Notes: generated by a model not told the origin, from the letters alone. A DNA stretch of 64,000 nt from Rhodanobacteraceae bacterium (GCA_016790075.1 JAEUPP010000066.1:62001-126000); one strand, 5' to 3'. Shown: positions 8,587-17,760, counted from the stretch's first letter. Program-made: numbers and translations.

Positions 8587-9456
8587 ATGCGCGTAGCCTG
8601 GGCCGAGTTCGGCCTGCTCGACGAAGCCGGTTTTGGCAGCTATGAGAAACGCGCGCTGGTGGCGCTGGCCGTACACGGCGTCTGCGATGCGGCCACGTTA
8701 TGCCGTGAGGCCGACGTACCGACCTCGAAGATCTACGCCGCCATGGAGAAACTCGCCCGGCTAGGCCTGATCGAGCTGCGCCGCTCGCGGCCCGTGCTTT
8801 ATGCCGCACTGCCGCCGGAACTGCTCATCGATCGCCTGAACGCGATTGCGCGCGAACGCGCCGAGGCCTTCGCTACCGCATCGGCGGAATTGCGCGCCGC
8901 GTTCGAAAAGCTGCCGCGACGACTCAAGAGCAGCCAGGCCCGCGTCGATCTCGCACTCGGCGCCGAAAGTCACGTCAAACGCCATCTGAGCCGGCTCGCC
9001 GGTGCGCGGCGGCGCATATTGTCCTATCTCGAAAACGGCGATCTGGCCGCGATCCACGCCCAACGCGAACAAGGCTTCGATGTGCTCAAGGTTCTCGCCC
9101 GTGAACGTGAACAGAGCGGCGCCGAGCATCGCGCCATCTTCGGCTTCGACGATCGCTCGGCGCCTGCACTGCTCACGTTTCTGCGCGACTTCGCCGCTTC
9201 GACCCGCAACCTGACCGGGGTGCGCTACAGCGGCGAGATGGGGCATCCCTTCCATGTCGTCGACGACGACATCGTCATACTCGCCCTCGACCACCCGTTT
9301 ATCGGCGAAGGCCGCTTCGCGTCGCTGCTGGTACAGGACGCCGGCCTCGCCGCCCAGCTCGCGCACGGCTTCGACCAGCTCTGGCAGCGCGCGCTGAAAA
9401 ACCTGCGCGAGATCCGCGCCTGGCCCACCGGTCGCAAAGGCGGACCCGGCAGCTGA
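8587..9456 (+). CDS. TrmB-family helix-turn-helix regulator
   Basis: 289 residues. The first ~75 form a TrmB-type winged helix-turn-helix (SYEKRALVALAVHGVCDAATLCREADVPTSKIYAAMEKL, then LIELRRSRPVLYAALPPELLI). A helical stretch follows, and then a C-terminal ligand-sensing region of the kind linked to TrmB regulators. TrmB regulators are widespread in archaea, where they sense sugars, and less common in gammaproteobacteria. The start is the ATG preceded by GCGGAG; much longer reading upstream in this frame overlaps the divergent gene and is discarded. It probably controls the adjacent VOC gene and itself. Confidence 0.82.
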   Translation: MRVAWAEFGLLDEAGFGSYEKRALVALAVHGVCDAATLCREADVPTSKIYAAMEKLARLGLIELRRSRPVLYAALPPELLIDRLNAIARERAEAFATASAELRAAFEKLPRRLKSSQARVDLALGAESHVKRHLSRLAGARRRILSYLENGDLAAIHAQREQGFDVLKVLAREREQSGAEHRAIFGFDDRSAPALLTFLRDFAASTRNLTGVRYSGEMGHPFHVVDDDIVILALDHPFIGEGRFASLLVQDAGLAAQLAHGFDQLWQRALKNLREIRAWPTGRKGGPGS

Positions 9457-9457
9457 G

Positions 9458-9486
9458 TCGCGGCGCACAGGCAAAGCGCGCCGCGA
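9458..9486. terminator. hairpin between convergent genes
   Basis: A 9-bp perfect inverted repeat, TCGCGGCGC / GCGCCGCGA, with an 11-nt loop starts 2 nt after the regulator stop and ends 8 nt before the permease stop. It is placed to end transcription from both sides; there is no T-tract. Confidence 0.5.
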
Positions 9487-9493
9487 TGCCGGA

Positions 9494-10927
9494 TCAGCGC
9501 TTGGCCAGTGTGCTATGGCGCATGCCATAGCCGAAATAGACGACGAGGCCGACCGCCATCCAGATACCGAAGCGCTCCCAGGTGACCAGCGGCAGGCCGG
9601 TCAGCAGCCAGATCGAGAACACAATGCCGATGATGGGCACCAGCGGCACCAGCGGCGTGCGGAATGCGCGCTTGACCTCGGGCCGGGTACGCCGCAGCAC
9701 GATGATGGCTGAGCAGATCACGATAAACGCGCACAGCACACCGACATTGACCAGCTCGGCGAGATCACCTATCGGCAAGGCGCCCGCGGCCAGCCCGGTC
9801 AGCACGCCGAGGATCAGGGTGGGACGGTATGGCGTGCCATAACGCGGATGGATTTTCGCGAACCAGCCCGGCAGCAAGCCGTCACGAGCCAACGAGAACC
9901 AGATCCGCGCCGCGGCCAGCATGAAGGCGAAGACGACGCTGATGATGCTCGCGACCGCCACGGCGGAAATCGCCGCGCTGACCCAGTTCAGACCCAGCGC
10001 CTGGAACGCATTGGCTACCGGCGCATCGTTGTTGAGCGTGCTGTAGTGCGCCACGCCCGTAATCACGAACGAGATCGTCAGATACAGGGCCATCGACAGG
10101 CCCAGCGACAGCAGGATGGCGCGCGGCAGGTCACGCTGCGGATTCTTCGATTCTTCCGCTGCCGTGGTCAGCGTGTCATAGCCGAATACGGCAAAAAACA
10201 CGACCGAAGCTGCCGTCACCACGCCGGAAAACCCGAAATGCGACTTGCCGTCGGCGCCGACAACTTCCGGCGGAATGAACGGCGACCAGTTCGCGGTATT
10301 GATATAGAACGCCCCCACACCGATCACGAGCGCCACACCGATCACCTTGATTGCCACCACGACGGTATTGAGCCGCGCCCCCGTCTCGGTGCGTACGGTC
10401 AGCAGCACCGCGACACCCATTGCGACCAGCGCCGCAATCACATTGAATACGCGCCCGTCACCCGTGCCCATGGCGCCCTGCGCCCAGACCGGCAAATGGA
10501 TGCCGACATGGGCGAGCAGGTTCTGCAGATATCCCGCCCAGCCGCTGGCGACAGCAGCAACGATCAGCGCGTATTCGAGCAGCAGATCCCAGCCGATCAG
10601 CCAGGCCACACCTTCCCCCAGCACCGCATAACCATAGGTATAGGCGCTGCCGGTCACCGGAATCATGCCGGCGAACTCCGCATAACACAGCGCAGCCGCA
10701 GCGCTGGCGATACCGGCGAGGATAAAGGCCAGCGCGACCGCCGGCCCTGCATTCACTGCGGCCTGCTGCCCGGCCAGCACGAAGATGCCGACACCGATAA
10801 TGCCGCCAAGACCGATCGCGGTCAGTTGCCAGAGGCCTAGCGTACGGCGCAGTTCACCGCGCGCACCGGCCTCGGCCTGCAGTTGCTCAATACTCTTGTG
10901 CCGCGTGAACTGTTGGATCAGGCTCAT
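9494..10927 (-). CDS. APC-superfamily amino-acid permease (YfnA/CAT-like)
   Basis: 477 residues, about twelve membrane segments. The first carries the APC signature IGLGGIIGVGIFVLAG, followed by the conserved CYAEFAGMIPVTGSAYTYGYAVLGE block and FFAVFGYDTLTTAAEESKNPQRDLP. This matches the cationic amino-acid transporter (CAT/YfnA) branch. Start ATG is preceded by GGGAGGGAA. The substrate cannot be read from sequence; a proton-coupled amino-acid importer is most likely. A second APC permease lies 125 bp upstream on the same strand but is only distantly similar. Confidence 0.9.
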   Translation of the reverse strand: MSLIQQFTRHKSIEQLQAEAGARGELRRTLGLWQLTAIGLGGIIGVGIFVLAGQQAAVNAGPAVALAFILAGIASAAAALCYAEFAGMIPVTGSAYTYGYAVLGEGVAWLIGWDLLLEYALIVAAVASGWAGYLQNLLAHVGIHLPVWAQGAMGTGDGRVFNVIAALVAMGVAVLLTVRTETGARLNTVVVAIKVIGVALVIGVGAFYINTANWSPFIPPEVVGADGKSHFGFSGVVTAASVVFFAVFGYDTLTTAAEESKNPQRDLPRAILLSLGLSMALYLTISFVITGVAHYSTLNNDAPVANAFQALGLNWVSAAISAVAVASIISVVFAFMLAAARIWFSLARDGLLPGWFAKIHPRYGTPYRPTLILGVLTGLAAGALPIGDLAELVNVGVLCAFIVICSAIIVLRRTRPEVKRAFRTPLVPLVPIIGIVFSIWLLTGLPLVTWERFGIWMAVGLVVYFGYGMRHSTLAKR

Positions 10928-11052
10928 GGTTCCCTCCCAGGAATCCGGCCGATCATAGCGGACTCGCCAGGCTCTGCGTGGGCAGCAGCGCAGAAGCCAT
11001 GTTGGCGTTAGGCCGCCCTGCATCGGCAAGCCGCAGCCGCGGCAGGAATCCG

Positions 11053-12498
11053 CTACTCGCGCTCGGCCGCTACGCCGCCACGCTGCGGTTCACGTCCGCG
11101 CAATGTATAAAACACCGGCACACCGAGCAGAACGATCAGCAAGCCAGGCCAGGTATACGCCGGCTTCCAGACCAGAAGACTGAGACCAATCGCCGTCGCC
11201 AGCAGAATGTACAGCGCCGGCAGCCAGGGGTAGCCAAACGCACGATAAGGCCGGTCAAGATCCGGCCGCGTACGGCGCAGTCGAAACAACCCGGCAATCG
11301 CCAGCACATAGAAAATCAGCGTGGCCAGAATCACGTAGTCGAGCAGATCGCCGTAACGTCCCGACAGGCACAACAGACAAGCCCAGACTGCCTGCGCCCA
11401 CAATGCCCACCCAGGCACCGCTTTCCGATTCAGCTCTGCGGCGCGCGCGAAGAACAAGCCATCCCGCGCCATGCTGTAGTAGACGCGCGCACCGGCCAGC
11501 ACCAGGCCGTTAACGCACCCAAACGTCGACACCATGATCAGCAGCGCCATGACAACGGTACCGGCACTGCCGAATGCCACCTGGGCCGCCGCCACACCGA
11601 CACGATCCGACGCTGCCAGCGCAATACCGTCCAGCGGCAGCACGGCGAGATACATGAGGTTGGCAACAAGATACAGGCTGCAGACCAGCGCGGCCCCCAG
11701 GAACAGACTAAGGCCCACGTTGCGGCGCGGATTGCGGATCTCGTCGGCGACCGAGGCCGCGCTATGCCAGGAATCCGACGAGAACAGCGCCCCCACCATC
11801 GCCACTGCAATCGCCGGCAGCAAGGCCAGCGACAATCCTTGCGGCGTCGCCGCCGCGCGCTCCCAGAGACCGCCCCAGTTCGCCTGCCATACTGATGCAT
11901 TCGCCCCCAGCAGCATGCCCAAGACAATCAGGGCGAGCACCGCAGCAATCTTTGCGATCGTAAAGACTGTCTGTATCCATTTACCGTAGTTAACACCGCA
12001 GACATTGACAAAAGTCAGCACAAGCACAACGACTATCGAGACGCACTGCGCCGCATTGATCCGGAACCCGCCCAGTTGCAGCAGCACCCGGTCATCACCC
12101 AGCGCCGGCATGAGATAGGCGGCAAACTTCGCAAACGCAACACCGACTGCGGCAATAGACCCGGTCTGTATCACGGCAAAGAATGACCAGCCATACAGAA
12201 ACGCCGGCAAGCGCCCCCAGGCCTCGCGCAGATAGACGTACTGCCCACCCGCCTTCGGAAACATGGCCGCGAACTCGGCATAGCTCAATGCGCCAGCAAT
12301 CGTCATGAAGCCCGAAATCAGCCAGACCAGAACCAGCCCGGCTGCAGACCCGGTCATGCGCACGATATCGGCGCTGACGATGAAGATGCCCGAACCGATC
12401 ATGGATCCGGCGACCAGCATGGTGCCGTCGAGCAGGCTCAGCGAGCGGCGGAAGCCGCTGGGGGCTGTTTCGCTGGGGGATTGCTGGGGCATAGTCAT
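11053..12498 (-). CDS. APC-superfamily amino-acid transporter (LAT-like)
   Basis: 481 residues with about twelve membrane helices. It shows GTMLVAGSMIGSGIFIVSADI in helix 1, SYAEFAAMFPKAGGQYVYLREAWG after helix 2 and SSDSWHSAASVADEIRNPRRN in helix 6, typical of the amino-acid/polyamine/organocation superfamily close to the LAT branch. Two ATGs six bases apart (12498, 12492) are both possible and the ribosome site is weak, so the exact start is uncertain. It could form a transcript with the downstream permease gene. Confidence 0.88.
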   Translation of the reverse strand: MTMPQQSPSETAPSGFRRSLSLLDGTMLVAGSMIGSGIFIVSADIVRMTGSAAGLVLVWLISGFMTIAGALSYAEFAAMFPKAGGQYVYLREAWGRLPAFLYGWSFFAVIQTGSIAAVGVAFAKFAAYLMPALGDDRVLLQLGGFRINAAQCVSIVVVLVLTFVNVCGVNYGKWIQTVFTIAKIAAVLALIVLGMLLGANASVWQANWGGLWERAAATPQGLSLALLPAIAVAMVGALFSSDSWHSAASVADEIRNPRRNVGLSLFLGAALVCSLYLVANLMYLAVLPLDGIALAASDRVGVAAAQVAFGSAGTVVMALLIMVSTFGCVNGLVLAGARVYYSMARDGLFFARAAELNRKAVPGWALWAQAVWACLLCLSGRYGDLLDYVILATLIFYVLAIAGLFRLRRTRPDLDRPYRAFGYPWLPALYILLATAIGLSLLVWKPAYTWPGLLIVLLGVPVFYTLRGREPQRGGVAAERE

Positions 12499-13083
12499 AG
12501 TCCGCGATGGACGGAGGATGGTAGCGAGATGGTGGTCGCGTCGACGATGCGAATTCCTTTGCGTGCGCAAGGGGAATTGGTATGGCGCCGTGCAAAAGCA
12601 GTTCGTGACCCGCCCTGCATCAACCCGCAGACCGCCCGCACTCCTTCCCTCCCAGCACCGAAAATGCCGATGACCGATGCTTTGGCAAAGACAGATGCGA
12701 TAGCCTTCCGTACGCCCAGCCAACGAACTCCCTGGCCTGGCCGCCCACTCTTCAGACTTTTCTTACCCGCAGCCACGGCGTTGTCGCAGACACCAACGAC
12801 GGCTTCCGGGCGGACGAGCTCTGCCCTCATTAACCGTGGCTTCGATGGACCGGCATCTCGCGGCGCAAATACACGACGCACCTGAACCTCGCCGGATTGC
12901 AATCCGGAGCAGAGAGAGCCAGTTTGTTCTATCGCACCGCAACCGGCTCTTCGGAAACCTGCGAGTACGTAACGCCGAGCGCGCGACTTTCGGGCAGCCA
13001 GGACTGACATACTCGATCCGGTTGCCCGCAACACACAGCTGCACGATGCTTCACGCCGACGTCCACATTCCGGAATCGCCCGC
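12499..13083. other. intergenic stretch without a supported gene
   Basis: 585 bp between a minus-strand permease and a plus-strand small gene, so it should hold both promoters. Open frames here have poor codon structure and no recognisable domains. I saw no RNA gene or repeat. Confidence 0.5.
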
Positions 13084-13542
13084 TTGACCGAGTTCTTCGA
13101 CTATCGGGAGTTGGTCACAGCGGCCTTGGCCGCTTTCGCCGATGCACTCACGTCCGCCGCGGCCCGAGGCGGCCCCCGTCAGACCGAACTCGAACGTGCA
13201 GCCGAAGGCGCCCGGCAGGCTACCGTGGCGCTCGCGGCCGGCGAACCGGTGCGGGCACGCTATTTCCTGAAGCTAGCTGTCGCCTCCGCCGAGGCAGGCG
13301 ACGCCTGGCATGACCGGTCCCTCTGCTGGGAGTTGCGTGTCGAGGATCACGCCGCCTCACTGCAGCGCTGGTCGAATCTGGCCGACGAAGTGGGCGCAAA
13401 CCAGTGCATGGAAATCACCAGCCAGGGAACCCTGGATGATCCGCTGCCGGCGGCAGCCGCGGACTGGGGCAAGAGCCTCGCGGAAGGGCTCCTCTCGGGA
13501 CAGGGGCTGCTGATCGGAAGCTGCAACCGGCTACCCTCCTGA
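13084..13542 (+). CDS. hypothetical protein, Ala-rich helical
   Basis: 152 residues. It is not recognised as a named family. The third codon positions are strongly G/C as in the neighbouring genes, which supports a real gene. The first half (DYRELVTAALAAFADALTSAAARGG...GEPVRARYFLKLAVASAEAGDAW) looks like a bundle of amphipathic helices, and the rest is acidic and soluble. There is no signal peptide. The best available start is TTG with no clear Shine-Dalgarno sequence, so the N-terminus is uncertain. It stands alone before a multicopper oxidase gene. Confidence 0.5.
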   Translation: MTEFFDYRELVTAALAAFADALTSAAARGGPRQTELERAAEGARQATVALAAGEPVRARYFLKLAVASAEAGDAWHDRSLCWELRVEDHAASLQRWSNLADEVGANQCMEITSQGTLDDPLPAAAADWGKSLAEGLLSGQGLLIGSCNRLPS

Positions 13543-13928
13543 ACAACGGGCTTCCGCCCCCGCTGCGCCAGCCAGACAGTCAACCGGCGCCCTGCTCTCT
13601 CCATCATCTGCTGCGCCACACAGCCAATCCGGCGCCGATGCCGCGGCCTCCCGACTCGAACGCCATCGGCGCCGCAATCGGCCAGCGCCCCGCCAGTTTC
13701 TCTTGCAACAGCGCTCTCTTGGCAACCCTGTTGCCCGCAACCACCCCGATGCCCCATCCGCCTGGCACTGTGTTTCGCGCGAGGCTTGATCCTGCACCCA
13801 TTCAGCGTATGGTATCCGCGCGACAACGCCCGACAACCTGTACATTCCAGGCAATTACACATAGTTCAAAATGCGCCCGGCCCCGCCGTGTGCACACTGT
13901 TGCGCCCTGCCCAACAAGGAGATCGGCC
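13543..13928. other. intergenic region upstream of the multicopper oxidase
   Basis: 386 bp with no supported gene. The last part holds an AAGGAG ribosome site directly before the oxidase start. AT-rich sequence around 13850-13870 (GCAATTACACATAGTTCAAAATG) is where its promoter might lie. I saw no convincing copper-regulator operator. Confidence 0.4.
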
Positions 13929-15938
13929 ATGGTCTACCGCTCGTATTCCGTTCCGTCCATACGCCGCCTGCGCCCGCTCGCTGCATTGGCTTCAGCCTGT
14001 TTCCTCGCACCGGCGCTGGCGGCCGACGGCACTTTGGGAGAGCCGCCCGCCGATCGCGTGGTGGCTGATCCGGTGCTGGCGCCGATGCTGCGCAGCCTTA
14101 CCACCACGCCGCGCATGCGCTTGGGCATCAGTGAGCAGGAAGCTGCTGATCCTGACAAGAACCCGCTGCTGAACATCCGCCTCACGAATGGCCGTATCTA
14201 CAATCCGGCGACCCAGCGCTTCGATCAGGTGCGCCTGCGCAGCTATGTCGCCGAAGGTATTCCGCATGATCCATTCACACCGTTCGTCGCGCCAACCCTG
14301 CGCGCAAAACCCGGCGATACGATCCGTATCGCGCTGAACAATGAACTGGAACCACAGCCAAACTGCACCCCGCCGAACATCAACACGCCGCACTGCTTCA
14401 ATTCGACCAATCTGCATTCGCACGGACTGTGGGTCAGCCCCACCGGGAACAGCGACAACGTACTGATCACAATACGTCCGAAAGTCTCCTTCGAATACGA
14501 GTACAACATTCCACCGACTCACCCCGCGGGCACATTCTGGTACCACCCGCATCTGCACGGATCGACTGCGCTGCAAGTCTCCAGCGGCATGGCTGGTGCG
14601 CTGATCGTACACGGCGACCGCGCACCGACGCCGACTCGCACCGGCGATATCGACACCTTGCTGCGTGACGAAAGCGGCGCCTCGTACAAGGAACGCATCG
14701 TACTGTTCCAGCAGGTAGCTTATGCCTGCCGCACGAATCCGGACGATCCCAACTCGCCGATCAAGAAAAACCCGGACGGCACCTGGGCCTGCGATCGTGG
14801 CGACGTCGGCACGATCAATAACTACGATCAGCTCGGCTTCGGCGTGTGGGGGCCTTCGGGCCGCTACACCAGCATCAACGGACAGATCATGCCGCGCTTC
14901 CCGGAAGCTGTAGCCGGGCGGGTCGAACGCTGGCGCAACATCCATGCCGGCATCCGCGACTCGATCAACCTGCAGTTCGTGCCTATGCGCAGCGGCGCCA
15001 AGCTCACTGCACTACGCAAGCCCGGCGATCACGAAAAATGGATCTCACGCAACTGCGTCGGCGCGCCGCTGACGCAGTTCGAGATCGCCAGCGACGGCCT
15101 GACCCACGAGCGCGCCATCCGGCGCACCCAGACCCTGCTGCAGCCGGGCTATCGCAGCGACCTGCTGATGGTGTTCCCTACCGCCGGTACCTGGTGCGTC
15201 ATCGACGGCAACATTCCGGCAACCGGCTCAGTCTCGGGCGAAACCGAGAGCCGGCGTCTGCTGGGCACGGTGTCAGTAGCGCCAGGCCTGCCAGTGGGCA
15301 ACGATCCGGCCGAATACCTTGCCCGCACGCTGGTCCGCTCCGCATCGCGCTGGATGCCCGCCGACGTAAAGGAAAAGGTAGTCGCGGATCTGGTCGACGG
15401 CTTGCGCCTGAACGCTTTCGTACCGCATGCAAGCATCACCGACGAGGAACTCACCAAGGTCAAGAACCCGTGCACCACGAACCCGGCCCTGCCGGCGACT
15501 TCCGCCCAGTGCGTGACATTCAACATCGCCAACGGCAAGTTCATGGTGAACGACCAGCCCTACGACCCCAAGACTGCCCGCACGCTGACCCTGGGCAACG
15601 TCGAGGAATGGATGCTGGCCTCGGCGGCGGGCAGCCACCCGTTCCATATCCATGTCAATCCGTTTCAGGTTTCACGCATCCTCAACCCACAGGGCGTCGA
15701 TGTGAGCGTGCCCGGCAGCGGCGACCCTGACTACGAAGCTACACAGGGCACCTGGCGCGATACCTTGTTCGTGAAAGGCGGCTACAGCCTGTATGTGCGC
15801 ACTCGCTATCAGCGCTACATCGGCGAATACGTTCTGCACTGCCACATCCTCGATCATGAGGACCAGGGCATGATGCAGAACGTGCGGGTGGTGCTGCCCG
15901 ATGGCCAGGGCGGCGCAGAGGAAGGCGGGCATCATTGA
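13929..15938 (+). CDS. secreted multicopper oxidase
   Basis: 669 residues. A signal peptide is evident (basic start, then LAALASACFLAPALAA before DGT). All copper motifs of a laccase-type oxidase are visible: NLHSHGLW (H163, H165), WYHPHLHG (H206, H208), HPFHIHVNPF near the C-terminus, and HCHILDHEDQGMM, which supplies the T1 His-Cys-His and axial Met. It should oxidise metals or phenolics with oxygen in the periplasm or outside the cell. It is longer than CueO (about 516) and has extra Cys-containing loops. The ATG follows AAGGAG. Earlier in-frame starts would bury the signal peptide and are rejected. Substrate unknown; Mn(II), Cu(I) or aromatics are possible. Confidence 0.93.
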   Translation: MVYRSYSVPSIRRLRPLAALASACFLAPALAADGTLGEPPADRVVADPVLAPMLRSLTTTPRMRLGISEQEAADPDKNPLLNIRLTNGRIYNPATQRFDQVRLRSYVAEGIPHDPFTPFVAPTLRAKPGDTIRIALNNELEPQPNCTPPNINTPHCFNSTNLHSHGLWVSPTGNSDNVLITIRPKVSFEYEYNIPPTHPAGTFWYHPHLHGSTALQVSSGMAGALIVHGDRAPTPTRTGDIDTLLRDESGASYKERIVLFQQVAYACRTNPDDPNSPIKKNPDGTWACDRGDVGTINNYDQLGFGVWGPSGRYTSINGQIMPRFPEAVAGRVERWRNIHAGIRDSINLQFVPMRSGAKLTALRKPGDHEKWISRNCVGAPLTQFEIASDGLTHERAIRRTQTLLQPGYRSDLLMVFPTAGTWCVIDGNIPATGSVSGETESRRLLGTVSVAPGLPVGNDPAEYLARTLVRSASRWMPADVKEKVVADLVDGLRLNAFVPHASITDEELTKVKNPCTTNPALPATSAQCVTFNIANGKFMVNDQPYDPKTARTLTLGNVEEWMLASAAGSHPFHIHVNPFQVSRILNPQGVDVSVPGSGDPDYEATQGTWRDTLFVKGGYSLYVRTRYQRYIGEYVLHCHILDHEDQGMMQNVRVVLPDGQGGAEEGGHH

Positions 15939-16000
15939 CACCTGGGCAACCGGCCGCATGCGCCGCCAGTTGCCGACCGCAGCCACATCAAGACCCTTCC

Positions 16001-16026
16001 GGGCCGCCTCCTGTTCGAGGCGGCCC
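16001..16026 (+). terminator. strong hairpin after the multicopper oxidase
   Basis: A perfect 10-bp stem, GGGCCGCCTC / GAGGCGGCCC, with a 6-nt loop begins 62 nt after the stop codon and is followed by TTGGTTC. This is a probable terminator. Confidence 0.6.
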
Positions 16027-16130
16027 TTGGTTCATTGGCTCGTGGCCACGCCAGAGTTTCCCCTATGCGCAACTGAGTGATTTCGTACACGCCCTCACCC
16101 TCGAGAGGACCAACTACAAGGGCGCTCACG

Positions 16131-16154
16131 TCTCGAAATTTTCGATACGCGCCC
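16131..16154 (+). repeat. partial copy of a dispersed intergenic element
   Basis: TCGAAATTTTCGATACGCGCC resembles the core element at 24216 (CGAATTTTCCGATACGCGGCC) apart from small indels. Only this part of the element is present here. Confidence 0.35.
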
Positions 16155-16210
16155 TACAATATCGCTCCCGCTAGTCGGACTTTTCCGATGCGTACCCGAG
16201 GAGAGTTCCA

Positions 16211-16276
16211 ATGCAGCCTCGGCGACCGGAGCAAGTCTGCGCACTCTCTGCATCTTGGGCTACGCCTCCCCGATGA
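16211..16276 (+). CDS. possible 21-residue leader ORF coupled to the GNAT gene
   Basis: ATG preceded by a good ribosome site (GAGGAGAG), reading MQPRRPEQVCALSASWATPPR and ending in TGA. That stop overlaps the GNAT start as ATGA. The GNAT ATG has no ribosome site of its own, so translation of this short frame may deliver ribosomes to it. No function is assigned. It could equally be an upstream ORF arising from a lost longer N-terminus. Confidence 0.35.
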   Translation: MQPRRPEQVCALSASWATPPR

Positions 16277-16776
16277 CGGTTATCGTTCGCAATGAAACGG
16301 CCACCGACGTGGCCAAGGCCTCGGAAATCATTGAGGCGGCGTTCCGGGATCATCCACACAGCGATGGCAGCGAATCCCGAATTGTCCAGCGCCTGCGCAC
16401 CAACGGCGACCTCGCGATTTCCCTGGTCGCGGAGGACGGAAATCTGCTTGTAGGTTACGCCGCGTTCTCCCCCGTCACCCTCTCGCCAACAGCCCCGGGC
16501 TGGTACGGCCTGGGCCCAGTCGCGGTCCACCCGTCCCACCAGGCGCAGGGCATAGGTTCAGCCCTGATCCATCACGGCTTGAATGAACTGATATCTCGTG
16601 GTGCAAGCGGATGCGTAGTTTTCGGCTCGTCGGGCTACTACGAGCGCTTCGGTTTCCTGCCTCACGCTCAGCTCCGGTATCCGGGCGGCCCCGAACAACT
16701 GTTTCTCGCACGGGCGTTCGCAGGTGCCGTGCCCCAGGGGACGGTGGCCTACTCTGCAGCCTTCGGCAATACCTGA
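16273..16776 (+). CDS. GNAT-family N-acetyltransferase (YhbS-like)
   Basis: 167 residues from the ATG at 16273. The acetyl-CoA binding core is clear: YGLGPVAVHPSHQAQGIGSALIHHGL, containing the R/Q-x-x-G-x-G/A pyrophosphate loop as QAQGIGSA. A C-terminal GCVVFGSSGYYERFGFLPHAQL follows, typical of the YhbS-like branch. The first residues (VIVRNETATDVAKASEIIEAAF) fit the usual GNAT N-terminus, so I prefer this start to the TTG 18 nt upstream. Acceptor substrate unknown. Upstream lies a short coupled ORF. Confidence 0.88.
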   Translation: MTVIVRNETATDVAKASEIIEAAFRDHPHSDGSESRIVQRLRTNGDLAISLVAEDGNLLVGYAAFSPVTLSPTAPGWYGLGPVAVHPSHQAQGIGSALIHHGLNELISRGASGCVVFGSSGYYERFGFLPHAQLRYPGGPEQLFLARAFAGAVPQGTVAYSAAFGNT

Positions 16777-17316
16777 GTCGAAAAGCACCGGCGGACGAAC
16801 GACCACGCGCACTGCAACAGGATTTGCCGCGGCTCCGGCACCCGCCCCGTCAACCGCTGCTACTTGCTGATATCGGACGACGGTACTACGCGACCGAATA
16901 GCAGGACATCAAGCCCCAGATCGCCACATTGCTGTCATCGCTGCCGGGTTCGACGTCACCTCGCCCCGCACTGGCGTGCATACCGCAGCAGTGAGCAAAG
17001 TGCCTGCATCGCGTGCTCAAGTACGAGCTCAGGCCATCTCGTGACACCTATCCGCAAAGCCAACACCGCCGATGCGAAATCCACGGCGACAGTCTATGCC
17101 CAGACCTGAGTGTCGCCGGGGCCCGTGCGGCGCGTTATGACCTGATTGTCAAGCAACACTCCGACTCGATCTATCTCGCGGAAGACCTGATCATGTCATG
17201 GGCTCTGCATTGGGAGCACTGCAGATCGCTATCCTTCACACGTGCCCAGGTTCGTTACAGGCAGCCGTTTTCTCCGCAAACATCGCTTGCTGGCAAGCGC
17301 CACGGAAAATACTCCG
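16777..17316 (+). other. intergenic region with a degenerate gene remnant
   Basis: 540 bp with no intact gene. Frames are short and codon structure is weak. It includes a possible GNAT N-terminal fragment (listed separately) and looks like decayed coding DNA. Confidence 0.4.
17041..17109 (+). pseudogene. possible N-terminal fragment of a second GNAT gene
   Basis: Starting at GTG, the frame reads VTPIRKANTADAKSTATVYAQT and then TGA. This closely resembles the first 20-odd residues of GNAT enzymes (IRxATxxDAxxIxxVYxxTW), with the stop where a Trp is expected. No continuation was found. Evidence is short and suggestive only. Confidence 0.3.
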
Positions 17317-17697
17317 ATGCTTGAATTCCTTTTCGAGATCATAGGCGAGCTCTTGCTGCAAGTAGTCGTCGAGACACTCGCGGAACTGGGACTTCGCTCC
17401 TTGGCCGAACCTCTCCGTCGGCCGCCCAATCCTTGGCTCGCCGCACTGGGCTACGCCGTCTTGGGCGCTGGGTTGGGTGGTCTGAGCTTGCTGCTGCTGC
17501 CAGATCACCTGGCACCTTCGGATACGGCACGTATCGCCAACTTGGTGTTCACACCCGTCATCGTGGGCTGGTGCATGGTTGCATTGGGCGCCTGGCGCGC
17601 CAAGCGCGGCGAATCTGTGTTACGCATTGACCGGTTTTCCTACGGATATCTGTTTGCACTGAGCCTTGCCCTGGTGCGGTTCTGGTTCGCTCAGTGA
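17317..17697 (+). CDS. small integral membrane protein, unknown function
   Basis: 126 residues. An N-terminal amphipathic helix (MLEFLFEIIGELLLQVVVETLAELGL) is followed by three predicted membrane segments (ALGYAVLGAGLGGLSLLLL; LVFTPVIVGWCMVALGAW; YGYLFALSLALVRFWF) and a short basic loop. I do not recognise a named family. The start is the ATG preceded by GGAAAA. Its partner downstream is another small membrane protein in the same direction, 63 bp away, so the two may be co-transcribed. Confidence 0.7.
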   Translation: MLEFLFEIIGELLLQVVVETLAELGLRSLAEPLRRPPNPWLAALGYAVLGAGLGGLSLLLLPDHLAPSDTARIANLVFTPVIVGWCMVALGAWRAKRGESVLRIDRFSYGYLFALSLALVRFWFAQ

Positions 17698-17760
17698 GTG
17701 CGATTTCGCCGACCGGACGCGCGATCTAGCGCGCCCCAAAAGCATTCGATGGAGGGCCCT

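Noticed and set aside
9848-10840. Plus-strand ORF of 330 codons over the first permease
   Set aside because: Arg/His/Gln-rich antisense shadow; the opposite strand encodes an intact APC permease.
10978-11895. Plus-strand ORF of 305 codons over the second permease
   Set aside because: Antisense shadow with biased composition and no domain.
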